Positions 24,916-35,324 of a stretch of 64,000 nucleotides of DNA are shown here, one piece after another (the first letter of the stretch is position 1; every line of letters begins with the position of its first letter). A program made the translations under genes and the position numbers. The DNA comes from Marthasterias glacialis (Eukaryota; Echinodermata; Asteroidea; Forcipulatida; Asteriidae). The notes below the pieces were generated by a model. That model saw only the letters and a list, made by a program, of their open reading frames with translations. It did not search any database and was not told the origin of the DNA. The stretch lies in assembly GCA_911728455.2 (NCBI GenBank), contig OU452224.1, positions 6,328,501 to 6,392,500 on the forward strand. Direction: 5' to 3'.

Positions 24916-25149
24916 ATCATTTTTTCATCCTATTAATTTAATATGTGTCAATGATAACTACTATGACACAATAATGACCGATATTTACCGGTAATCGTTT
25001 AAGCCCCATTATGGGTCTGCCTCAATCAGTTTTTTTGTTTATTTCATTTTTATATCACAAGATTAGTTAAAAACCCTAATGATCCCTGAGTAATAAACAT
25101 TCATAAAAAAATATACTAACTGAAATTCAAACTATAAGCAACAACACAC

Positions 25150-25600
25150 CCCGCACCCCGAACCACAGTGTGTCTCTCTGAATACGTAACACTTTCCTCC
25201 ACGCGACTAAGCCTACCACGAGTATTTATGGAGTTTTAGAAACAACCGCTGAAACACTTACCCGAACAACAAAACCCATACAGGCACACACCCAAAACCC
25301 ATGCTCCTTCCTTCACGACATCTGCGTGTCACTGCATAGTTTTATTATAACAACCAACTTAACAATAAACATTAAAGATCAAAACACAAAAGGCACACGT
25401 CCCTAATCACAGAGGGCCCCTCTTGCATTATTGTTTTCCCCCACGTCTTGCCGAGTGTAACCGCATCAGTTTTATCGTACCAACCTTCTTAAAAAATAAA
25501 CTTTAAAAGTCAAGACACAAACGGGCACACATCCCGAATCACAGAGTGTCTCTGACACAACTCTTTCCTCCAAGATAACATCGTGTAACCGTAGAGTTCT
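25150..25600. repeat. ~130-bp degenerate satellite, about 3.5 copies
   Basis: Anchors near 25159, 25288, 25406 and 25539: AATCACAGAG(T/G)G-(T/C)CTCT, TTTCCTCCA, GTGTAACCG and CAACCTTCTTAA with AAACTTTAAAAGTCAAGACA. Separate from the 24-kb satellite. Confidence 0.75.
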
Positions 25601-26496
25601 GTTAAATGCATTTCGTAGGAATATATAAAGGTGATAACTGAGTATCGATTACAAAGCCTGCATTGTTCAGTTCAAATAATGTTTATCAGTTATAATAAAG
25701 CCTAAAAGAATGTGTCAATAATATACTTTCAAACTGCACGCTGCCACACGACCTAGCTTGCTAGTCACGAGGCCTCTTCACAACTTACAATTATTAATTT
25801 GTTACAACTCTGCAGTTACTGTACTTTACTAGTTTAATTTTAATACAATTAAATGAAACTAGCAAGCACTACAATGAAACTAGCAAGCATCGTTCTGTTC
25901 CAACGTGGAACACTAACAAAAGTTATGACAATTTTACAAAATACCGCACTGTACATTTAAATCAGGCGGGTAAAAAATCGTCCAAATGTTACCAATGGTC
26001 ATAATTTTTTTTTCAATGGGCCAATATTAAAGAAGCCACAAAAACACATACAATCATATAGAACTTATCTGTACAATGCCGAGTATAAAAAATAGTCATT
26101 AATCAAAATAATTGTCATCACATTGTGTCTTTATGATTCCCAATCAACAAATGCCAGAAGAAGATTCTAAACAAAAGTACTCTTTGATATGAAATGTGCT
26201 CTTAGTATTGTTATGTTTACACATACAGCTATGATTAACTAAATTGGAGGTGTTTGATTTGGTTTAGTTAAAAGAGGGCGGTATTCATTATAGTATACCA
26301 AATTCATTAGCAACAACTCTTCCACAAAATACCAATACTCAAAAAGGAGTTAAGAAAAACTGAAGATATGTCTGTGCAGATTTAATTTGCTGTTATCCGA
26401 AAAAGCTGCAGTGGCATCAACCTTTCCCACACAATCCCATTCCTACAGGGACTTGGTCAAAAACCAGTTGAATTACTGCTCACGTGGTCAGGGTTT
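25601..26496. other. No gene seen
   Basis: AT-rich; a 20-bp direct repeat AATGAAACTAGCAAGCA occurs twice near 25853-25893. Otherwise nothing. Confidence 0.5.
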
Positions 26497-27160
26497 TCCC
26501 GGCATATCAACAATTCATTCAAATTAACATCCGGCCCATTCAGTTTCGTTTAAAAATGACTGCTCTGTTTCACCGGCATTCAACAGTCAAAATTTCAATT
26601 TCAACAGTTTCGCAATCACTGGTCCGAATAAAAGATCATTCAAATTCATCTGGTCGCAAGGATCATTTAATTTCGCAAAAGCCAGCAAGAGGCTGGTCGA
26701 CCATTCAATTTCACCAATTGTAAAATAGCTAGTAAAAATTCAACTGAAGAATGGTGAAAATGTAGTCTTGAATTACTAAAACGAACCTGAATGAGAAGAA
26801 CAAATTCGCGTCTGCGCAAAAACGAAATTGAATGCATCGTAGATAAAAAGAAACCCTAGTTTGAACTAAGGAAGCATGCGTGAATTTGAATGCGTATAAT
26901 AATGAAATTTAATTATTTTTTGCAGAAACTTACCAGGAAAACCTACTGTAATGTTCGCTGTTTAGAGACATGGAAGACATAAAAGTGATATTAAACGGCA
27001 ATTTAACTCTGCTAACCTTCCATTCTAGACTTGATTCTAAGTCTATGATCATGCGTTGTTCTTTTGTCATCTGCCTTAAAATACAATGGCCCTACAACAG
27101 CGCCCTCTTGTGGGTTAAACTTGGAACGTACTCTAGACTGCGTGAACAAAACCATACGGT
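26497..27160. repeat. Dispersed ~600-bp repeat, copy 1
   Basis: Colinear with 51215-51775. ATTCAATTTC-like words recur every 30-40 bp in the first half; the second half carries AAACGAAATTGAATGCA, GAAACCCTAG, ATTTTTTGCAG and TCTAGACTGCGT. No ends identified. The 79-residue frame at 26484 is repeat-derived. Confidence 0.7.
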
Positions 27161-27654
27161 ATCATGAACAGCATTGTATCCAGTAGTAATCAAATCACAT
27201 CACATCAGAAGGTCTCTTGTTCTAAAACAAATTTCTAGCTAATGGTGGAATTTTCCTTTCTCTTGTGAACTGTTTTGAGGAAACTAATATAAACATTTTT
27301 TTTTTGTTTAACGTTAATGATTAATTTTCGTATTCATCCCAAGCGTGACTCAATGAGGTATTAAAATAAAATAAATATTAACAAAAGTATGTAGGTTGCA
27401 ACACATTGACCTTAACGTGAAATCACTCTAACTTCACAGTGAAAACAAAAACCTTATCCAAGAGTCTCTTAGTGAGTTCGCATGACGATGGTATTCTGGA
27501 TATTAGTTTGTCAAATTCTTTCCAACTATTGGCAGATCGGCCGTTGACAATTTTTGCCATTATTTACCCAGAGAAAGTACCAGACCGAAAAATTAGTGTT
27601 TTTGTGATGCTTTTTCCCTTCCAAAACTGGCTTGCTGTCATTTTGCATAAAGCA

Positions 27655-27745
27655 ACCCTCCCCTGCCCCCTTTGCTCATGATCTCAGTATTATTCATTTT
27701 TTCCCATTACCGACCCCCAACAAATTTTACAAATTTACGCAGAGA
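27655..27745. repeat. Dispersed repeat fragment, copy 1
   Basis: CCCTGCCCCCTTTGCTCATG, ATCTCAGTATTATTCATT and CAAATTTACGC match 55253-55352. Confidence 0.75.
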
Positions 27746-27848
27746 CCTTCAAGTTGAAGACTGGTGTAGAGTAGGGCCATGTCCTGACTCCTACCCCTTC
27801 TCCATTTTGTAATTATGATAAAAAAAGCTCGCCACTGGAGTCGACATC

Positions 27849-28409
27849 GTCTATTAGATGGATGGAAGTTCAATCTCAGCCGGCTACAGATCCGAGAGGA
27901 CACCAGTGAAACCTTTCCCCATTGAGTTCAGTATGCTAATCACAATGATGCCGTTGCTAACTCATAGTAGAAGCTTCAAGCAATACTGAACATTTTCCCT
28001 GATTGAAATGAATGATTAGCCCTCAATTTCAAGAGGACCCGACAAGTGCTCCAGCAGCCTGCACCAGGTGATTCGCCTGATGTTCCTTCAATCTGAATCA
28101 ATGGAAAACTCATCGACAACATGGAGAGCATCATGTACCCGGAAAGTCATCGAAAACAGAAGCTCAGAACCCTTGCTCCACTTGCCCCCCCCCCCCCCCG
28201 AGATCGTAAAAGAGCACAGATAACTGGCTCAATACATACAGATCCAATTTTGAGGACAGCATTGTTTAGATACAAAAAGATCCAATGTGAAGACAGCATT
28301 GCCTCCCTAAATTATGTCTCCGCCCCGCTTGAAGCCCCCCCCCCCTAACTTGCCCCCACCCAACCCCAAATGAAAATGTCTGGCTACGCCACTGTTCTTC
28401 CATCTAATA
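27849..28409. mobile_element. Possible inverted-repeat element
   Basis: CTATTAGATGGATGGAAG at the left and CTTCCATCTAATAG at the right, 560 bp apart. Inside are two poly-C tracts (28184, 28335) and a 45-bp direct repeat (AGATCCAATTTTGAGGACAG and AGATCCAATGTGAAGACAGC). Only 14 bases pair, so tentative. Confidence 0.4.
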
Positions 28410-30070
28410 GTGTGTGGGGAAACCTCCGATACGTGACGCAGGAACAAAAGTCATGAATATTCAGGATAAATAGTGACGTCACTTTTTATAAAAATCTCAT
28501 ATCGGTCAATGTTATGTCCCCAAGACAAAATTTGGTTTTCAGCTCGTTCAAACTTTTGTAAGAAAGCCTAGCATTTCCTTTTTTACTCACTTACGTTTAT
28601 CACAAAGGGGAAAACAGTTTCGAGTACAACCTAAATACCGTGTCTGGCTTCATCTTGACCCCCATCCCATCCGTTACAAATCCCCAACAATCCCTTAAGT
28701 CAAAGATGTCATCTTCTTTATGCAAGATCACGATCTGTGGGGATTACCCGGAACTGGGAGCTCTTTGAGATATTGGTAAGAGCCACTAAAAGGGTGCTTG
28801 ACCGTCAATCGTGATATTAAGTCCCCCTCCCCCTCGTGTCATCAGACAAATTGTCGGTATAGTCCTTGAGAAATGTGTTCAGTCATAATGTATGTCATGT
28901 TGATCCAAGGTAGAATGTGGAGCGAGTCACTAATGACTGTATTTCATTCAAAATCTTACCAAAAAAATCCCAATGAGCCTCATTGACGACAACTTTTGTT
29001 TGGACAACAAACACTCGTACATTCCTAGTATAATATTCAGAAAAACAATCTTACGTTTAAATGATAAATTAATTAAAGGTAGATTACAGGATTGGTATTC
29101 ATCGTTGTTTTTTGTTTTGTTTGTTTGTTTGTTTGTTTGTTTTTTGTTTTTTTAGTATCAGTCTGAAAGCTTATTGATTATGAAGTTCATACCAGTTCCA
29201 ATCTTCCAATTAGAAGTATTTCTTACTGAAACAATAATGTTAATGGTGTGAACAAAAACGAATTTGAAGACCCCCGTTTTAATCTCGGATGTACCAATCG
29301 AGATTAAGGCCAAAGTGTTTACATGATGAAACGTGTGCACGGGTTTTCACTATTTTTTCCTGACTCAGATGACGGATTGAACCCAAATTTTAAAGTTTTT
29401 TTTTCATATTATACTGAATCACGCAAATTAAGAAAACTGCACTTTTAGCTTTACCAATCCTATATTTAACATTTATTTCTGTAAACGAAAGGTTACGGTA
29501 GCGAGTAGAAGGCATGCCAAGCAAGTTAGAATATTAGTTTAAATCACGGACCAAATAAAAACAACACAACAACAACGTTGGTCGCACTCCGTAAATCAGA
29601 TGAACTTCATACTTATTATTGCGATTTTAACACTCATTAATTATTCAACAATTTGTTTTCATTGTATACAATAAATTATTGATAAAACTTTACATCTATT
29701 TCTTTCTTTTTGAATTATTAAATTAATAATTACATTACAATGCGCGAAATGATAAGACTAAATCTCAATATTTCATATAAAATCTGAGTATACCTTGTTT
29801 CCCAGACAAGACATTCTGTATGAACCAGAAAACGGCTGGATAAAAAACATAAGCAATGCTTGTGATAAAGAAATGAAAATTGCCGGACTTTAATATCATG
29901 TATTATTGTAATTTTTTCTTAACCAATGAAAATGACATTTCGCGGTATATTTATGATTTACAAGTCCACAAGTGAGCGTTTTCATAATGCACATAAGCCA
30001 TTTAAATCACTAAGCACAACGGACAGCCCGTCTTTTTTGCAATTCTCTTTTACTTCTGTGCACTTTAGTT
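28410..30070. other. No gene; (GTTT)n at 29117-29145
   Basis: Mixed sequence without coding signal. A short GTTT microsatellite is the only clear repeat. Confidence 0.5.
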
Positions 30071-30073
30071 TGT

Positions 30074-30365
30074 GGGGGAGACTTTTGAGACGTTAGTGGG
30101 CGCCCCAGTAAGCGGTCCTTTTCTGTTTTAGACCTTTATCATGGTGCGGCCATCTTGATTTTCTCCCATTCAAACCAATGTAACCAAACCGAGGCTGGAA
30201 GGGCAAATAGTCTGGTTCCTTTTTGTACAAGGATTATTAGTATATATTACTGTTATTGGATACAGGGAACATGACCAAGATAGTGGCAGCATGATAAAGG
30301 TCTATTCTCATAATAGAAAATAACCGCTTCTGGGGCGCCCGCTAACGTCTCAAAAGTCTCCCATT
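30074..30365. mobile_element. Foldback FB-B with nested FB-B'
   Basis: Outer arms GGGGGAGACTTTTGAGACGT then TAGTGGGCGCCCC at the left and GGGGCGCCCGCTAACGTCTC then AAAAGTCTCCCA at the right. Between them, at 30130-30303, sits a complete FB-B' MITE. Without it the outer element would be ~118 bp, like the hairpin at 39862. Confidence 0.88.
30130..30303. mobile_element. MITE FB-B' copy 2, nested
   Basis: 174 bp, ends TAGACCTTTATCATGGTGCG and, inverted, TAGACCTTTATCATGCTGCC, TA at both edges. Interior as in 20361 and 38143 (reverse complement). Confidence 0.9.
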
Positions 30366-30488
30366 GCGATGTTATTTGTTAATGTTTTTTAATGCAATTT
30401 TGTTTTTACTGTACTATTAAAAGGACAACAAATTTCATGTCTTTACACGATGAATAAATAAAAAGTTGAACTAAATTGAAGTGAACTG

Positions 30489-30608
30489 AATGGGAGAGTT
30501 TGGAACGCCAGGTGGCAGCAGACTTACCGGGTAAAATTCCATTGTTTACAATTCCGATAACAGTGGATTTAGTCTGCTGTCACCTAGTGTCCCAAAAAGT
30601 TTCCCATT
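30489..30608. mobile_element. Foldback element FB-C copy 1
   Basis: 120 bp, AATGGGAGAGTTTGGAACGC to CAAAAAGTTTCCCATT, arms with AGGTGGCAGCAGACTTACC and complement AGTCTGCTGTCACCTAGTG, and ATTGTTTACA in the loop. Confidence 0.88.
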
Positions 30609-30812
30609 AAATTAAGCACCTTAAAACCTGCTCAGCTGAAACAGGTGACCAAACAGTTCAAAATTATTATGAATGCTGGTAAGCAGCAAAATATCATTCA
30701 CTGACGGGAAATATTCATAAGTTCGCCAGCGCACTTGCCAACGAAGCGAAGGTCGGCTTTATTCCAACGGTAAAAATCGCTGCATATTCGGGTTTTTGTC
30801 GTCTTTTGAAAC

Positions 30813-31109
30813 GTGTTACGCACCATTGTGTCTGACACTGACCATTATGTTTGACAACGAAATGTTAAACCATTACGTCCAACCCAATGTGTCCGTCAAG
30901 CATTATGTTCGACCCACTGTGTCTGACAAACCATTATGTCCGACAAACCATTATGCCCGACCCATTGCGTCCGACGAAGCAAAATGTCCGTCGGACACAA
31001 TGGGTCGAATGTAATGGTTCAAGGGAAACATTGGGTCGGACATAATGGTTCAAAATTGTTATCGGACATGTTAAATAGTCCATGTCGGACATAATGATGC
31101 GTAAACAAA
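30813..31109. mobile_element. Foldback built of ~16-bp tandem repeats
   Basis: Left half: about ten units of 15-18 bp around CATTATGTCCGAC(A/C)(A/C)(A/C). Near 30985 the polarity flips (AAAATGTCCGTCGGACACAA) and the right half carries the reverse unit GTCGGACATAATGG with longer spacers. Outer ends pair: TTACGCACCATTGTGTCTGA and, inverted, TTACGCATCATTATGTCCGA. The repeat frames at 30796 and 31019 are not genes. Confidence 0.85.
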
Positions 31110-31449
31110 CGTATACAAGTTTTTCGAACCTCTGGGATCTTTTCAGGACAAAATAATAATAGTTTATACCTCGTGTGTTTCCAGGGTGCTACGCAAAAAC
31201 ATTCCTCCAATTAAACTTTGACGTAAACCAAACAAAGAAGCCGTGATTTTTTCTTGCTGAAAGTTATTCAAGAAAATTTCATGACTTTTATGCACGATTT
31301 AATATCATTCAAACTAGACTCTTAAATTCTCCTGTAAATGATTTAACTATTTTTTCTTTCCACTCCATCCATTTATTAATTTTTTTTTAATTATTCAACA
31401 AAGAAAATCAGTTTTAAAAAGATGTGCATTACACCTTAATCTGGAATCA

Positions 31450-31739
31450 GGGGCTTATACCATTAATATGTAGGCTCTAAGCAGATATTCCCTGCTTACG
31501 GAGGCTCTCAGCTTTGCTTAACATAAGCAAAGCAAGAGGGCGCTAAATTGTCGACGGTTCTTGTAAGCAGCCAGATAAGTGACGTAAAAAAAAATGCAAA
31601 TTCACTGTGAACGCTCAATAATACGCAGTGAAAACCTTCTCGAACATTTGTGAAAATATACACTTAATGCTTACACACACTGCTGGAGTAACACCAAGAT
31701 TCTTGCTTACCGATAAACAGCTCTAATGGCATCGGCCCC
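31450..31739. mobile_element. Possible FB-E-like element
   Basis: Left end GGGGCTTATACCATTAATAT then GTAGGCTCTAAGCAG; right end inverted GGGGCCGATGCCATTAGAGC then TGTTTATCGGTAAGCAAG. Pairing is ~65 percent. TGCTTA words recur inside. Confidence 0.45.
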
Positions 31740-33795
31740 CAGCTCCCGCGTTTAATAAAAATTCAATCAAGCAGAAATATTGAATGTGGTTCAATAACAA
31801 CCAACCAACCTAGAGTCAAATTTCTGCGATATCTGGGTAATTGTAAGCGAAGAATGCCATGGTGACGTCATGAGGCGCGAAAGCGCACGATCAAAGTCTT
31901 CTTGCTAACCTGCGAAATACGCCTGCATTAAGCGCCGATTGTTCGCTAACGGTAAAGTGAAGCCATAAAATTGGACCCGGATGTAAACATCTCCGCACTC
32001 ACACAAAATATGTGTTTCAGTTTCTTAATGAAGTTGCCGGACAAGATCATTAACTGACGCAAGTATCAGATACCTAAAGATACATGCTCTGTAAACAAAC
32101 ATTTTACACGTACACAACCCGGGTTTCCAGTATTATTTTTAGTCCATCGTTCCTGGCTAAAGTTTTGCGAAAGGTTTGCAGAAAAGAAAAGGAGAACCTT
32201 TGTCCTTCAAACGAATAACTTCAGGAAGATTTTTCATTACAGTTGAGGAAGAAAGGCACAAACAGTATAGTTAGTTGCATTATCCTGCTACGGCGGCAAG
32301 TTGAATTTCTATCGTTACAGGAAGTTTCTGAGCTGGATGAGAGCTAATACTTCTAGAATTAGTATTCTTCCCATGCTCTAACAAAACCAGGACAAAGTTT
32401 CCAAAACCAAATTCCTTGTGTATCCTACCTGTTTATCGAGGAACTTATATTAAAACCTTGCGTAACTTTAATCCATTGTGTTAGAGCGACTAACTCTACA
32501 AGAAAATTAAATTTGAAAGCCGAGAAAGATTTTTTTTCTTCTAAATCACAATACTCAACTTTGTCCTGTTTTCGTTGGAGCAGGTCTACAAAAAAAAGCT
32601 AAGAAATTACATATAAAACACACTGCTGCGTGGAAGGCTTACAATTGTATAATGTTGTCTTTGTCTTTTTTGTTTTTACAATTCATAGTCAACCCTTGCT
32701 TCGGTATTTCGTCTTCTAACTGCTACTCGATAGTGAGAAAAAATATTCACAGTTTTTCTTTGAAACGAAGTTCAGGCTGATGGGCCCGCATTGTGACAGT
32801 CGGTTCCTTAAATTGGGGTCCACGATCTCAACTTTATGCAGCCATTTGAAGTACATAAGTATCAATCCTAAACGAAACATCACCAACGACGAACAAAATT
32901 ATTAGTCTGTGACTCTGCAGAATTCCATCAAGGAAACCGCATACGACAGACTATTAAATAAAATGATGCATTCACATACTGTGCACACTGGCTGTTGTTT
33001 TGTTTTTTTTACAATAATTTAAAAACAATTAAAGCTTGTCAAAAACGCAGTGACATGTCTCGAAGTGTCAAAAAGTGAAACATGAATGTAATGCATGCTT
33101 TCCTGCCATTATCCCATGAATACAACGTAAATACATTCCTCAAACATTGGACACATTATTCATGAGCGGCCATGGTCTGAATGTTTTTTTTATAAAATTG
33201 CTCACCCCACATTTTACTTTTTTGTCCACATGAAAACTGGACGCAGGCATTTTAGTACTATTATTCTGGAAACTCCTTACAAGTGCTTTGAATAATTTCA
33301 ATGGATTTTGCCAACATGAACATTTTATTTTCATTTGCACCGGTGGCCGACCATAGTTTGCATACCATCTGTTGGCAAATATGCAGCCCTGGGGTTGACA
33401 GTGGCTATGGCTGGGATCAGTGAAGCCGAAGTCGCTTGATTCGGACACTGCCTAAGAAGGCCCAATGGACCAAGGATGAATGGGGAAATAGTCAGGCCCC
33501 ACTGCAACACAACTAGAAGCAGCACCACAGCCGCTGACGCCCCACAGGGATTCGTACAAAGCTGTACGCATGCTGCGTGAGTGTATCTCAAAGCACTTGA
33601 AAACGGAGGACGCCGAGTGCATCAGTGTCTGTGTGCAAAATCCTCATTGAAATAGTCATGCGCGCAGCCATTTTGGCTCTTTGGCAAAATTGTAGTTTTC
33701 CCTTTGCTCAGTCTGGTAAAGTTTGCCATACTGGTACAGTTTGTCCATTGATTACACAGAGGGCACACACAGCACACACAGATCAGAGCTGCGCA
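31740..33795. other. No gene seen upstream of the mGluR 3' end
   Basis: CpG-normal DNA without repeats or exon-like segments I can support. Open frames at 33140-33861 overlap on both strands and show no family features. Any long mGluR 3' UTR would extend into this region. Confidence 0.5.
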
Positions 33796-33971
33796 CTGAG
33801 AGAGTTGCAACATTTTCTTTGGTCACGTGGCTGCTGTTCGCCATTTTCGCAGCAGACGTAGCACAATCCAATGTACAGTCTAGTCTGGCACCCTGTGTGC
33901 GCACCGCCGCACATGCGTTTATTGGGACCAAAAATAGCTTCTAAATCGCACGTTGGTGCAACTCTCTCAAT
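33796..33971. mobile_element. Short inverted-repeat element just past the mGluR stop
   Basis: Ends read ACTGAGAGAGTTGCAACA and, inverted, GTTGGTGCAACTCTCTCAAT: 16 of about 18 positions pair. The span is ~175 bp. It starts 60 bp downstream of the stop codon in gene sense, so it would be within the 3' UTR if the transcript extends that far. No target-site duplication is obvious and there is no second copy in the window. Confidence 0.45.
33918..33923 (-). terminator. Candidate polyadenylation signal of the mGluR gene
   Basis: AATAAA on the minus strand, about 108 bp past the stop codon and the first such hexamer downstream. It lies inside the inverted-repeat element at 33796-33971. Vertebrate mGluR 3' UTRs are usually much longer, so this may be unused or an early alternative site. 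Confidence 0.3.
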
Positions 33972-34030
33972 ACACAACAGATGTTATTTCTCATCATGTT
34001 GTATTTCTATTGTGTATCTTTAAACTGTCG

Positions 34031-35324
34031 TCAAACGTTGGAGGATCTGATTTCGGGTAGCGTCCTCAACGGCGTGTTTTGCCCAGTTGCTAGTTCTTCA
34101 AGCTTAGCCTCGTTCCAGACAGTGCAGGGCTGATTTGCATCTACTCGTTGCTCAGTAAATAAACCGTTTCCATGAGTGTTTGTGGCGGAAGGTGTCTGAC
34201 GGGTGAAGCTCTCAACCGTTGATGGCGCTCTATCAAAGTCTTTTTCGTTTTTCAGCTCAATGAGCTCCAAAGGTTTGGTTACTGGGGAGGAATTTAATTG
34301 TGGAGGCGATGCTTGATCCTCAGAGCAGCGAGGATGATTTGAGGGAACCAGATCCCCTCCCGAAAAAGGTCTCGCTTGTAAGGAACTGTTTGATGTTGGT
34401 GACGTCGGTGACACCGAGAACGAGGAAATTGTGGATGACGTTTTCAGCGGGGCAGATGCATTTTGACGGCACAGGACCTCCGCCGATCGTGCAAGCTGCT
34501 TGCGGTGTTTTAGAGAGTGTTTACAGGGAGGCGCACTGCAGAGAGCTACCCCTGGCTTGCCCTCCAGCGAGCCCTGTGAGCGTCTCCGAGGTAAAAAGTG
34601 AAAAGGGTTCGAGCCTGGGCGAGGCAGGTCCGGACAGTCGGACACGCGGCGCTTGGGGTTGGAGGCAACGTCCAGCGAGTTCCTCATCTGTCCAACCTGA
34701 GGTTCCGTGAGGTCCTGGTTGCTACCGTGGAATGACGTAATAATTTGAGGAATGTCTGTGCGGAGTTTGCCCGAGTGCCTCTTCGGGGGCGATGCCCTGG
34801 CGTCCGTCAGGAGCGGGTGCCCATCGTCATGCGGCGAGTCCTCCACGTCAGACTCCTGAGTCATTGCAATAAAAACACTGTCAGAGGACTTTGCAGATTG
34901 CCTCCTCTGCTGAACCTCCTCGGTGCTCGATACGCGAGGTACGCTCCCGCTCGAGGAGTCCCTAAGTGCACTTTCTCGATACACCTCCTTTAAGGTTGTG
35001 GCTGTTTGATCCGTGTGAGGGCGCACCACAGCTATCTTTGGACTGGACTGCGATGTCCTTCCCGAGGACTCCTCACTCCTTTGATCGGGTGCTCTCCGGA
35101 CTCCATCCTCGTTCTCAGGTTGATCTCCACTGAGCCTCTTCGCCTGGGTCTCCGCCGAGGAGGAGTAACGGTACACAGGCTGGCGACGTCTTTGGATTCG
35201 ATCCCGTTCTACCGCCTTCATCACCTGATTGTAGCCGTGTTTGCGACGGCGCAGGCCGCCAAAAAATCCCTTTTCTTTAGAAGATCTCTTTCGGTTGAAC
35301 CCTGGGCTCCGGGCACCTCGATCC
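34031..35324 (-). CDS. GRM1/5-like: mGluR exon G: cytoplasmic tail with PDZ-ligand end
   Basis: 1294 bp terminal coding exon, 431 residues. The acceptor is gttccttttcag before GGATCGAGG, and the stop is at 34031-34033. The tail is serine-, arginine- and proline-rich and predicted disordered. Basophilic kinase-type sites are frequent (PRRRSQGS, NPKRRVSD, SPPKRHSG). It ends LRTLPEIRSSNV, a class I PDZ ligand (S-x-V), parallel to SSSL/SSTL of vertebrate mGluR5/1. EAKLEELATGQNTPLR aligns by eye with LEELVALTPPSPFR just before the end of vertebrate mGluR5, but the Homer-binding PPxxF is absent; none of the three PP pairs is followed by F at the right place. NPFHF is a PxxF-like alternative. The plus-strand open frames at 34300-34710, 34745-34993 and 35006-35350 are shadows. 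Confidence 0.93.

Noticed and set aside
30796-31210. Frames with recurring NHYVRP/CPTNHYARP peptides as a repeat protein
   Set aside because: They are translations of the ~16-bp foldback unit, out of phase with three along much of its length and present on both strands.
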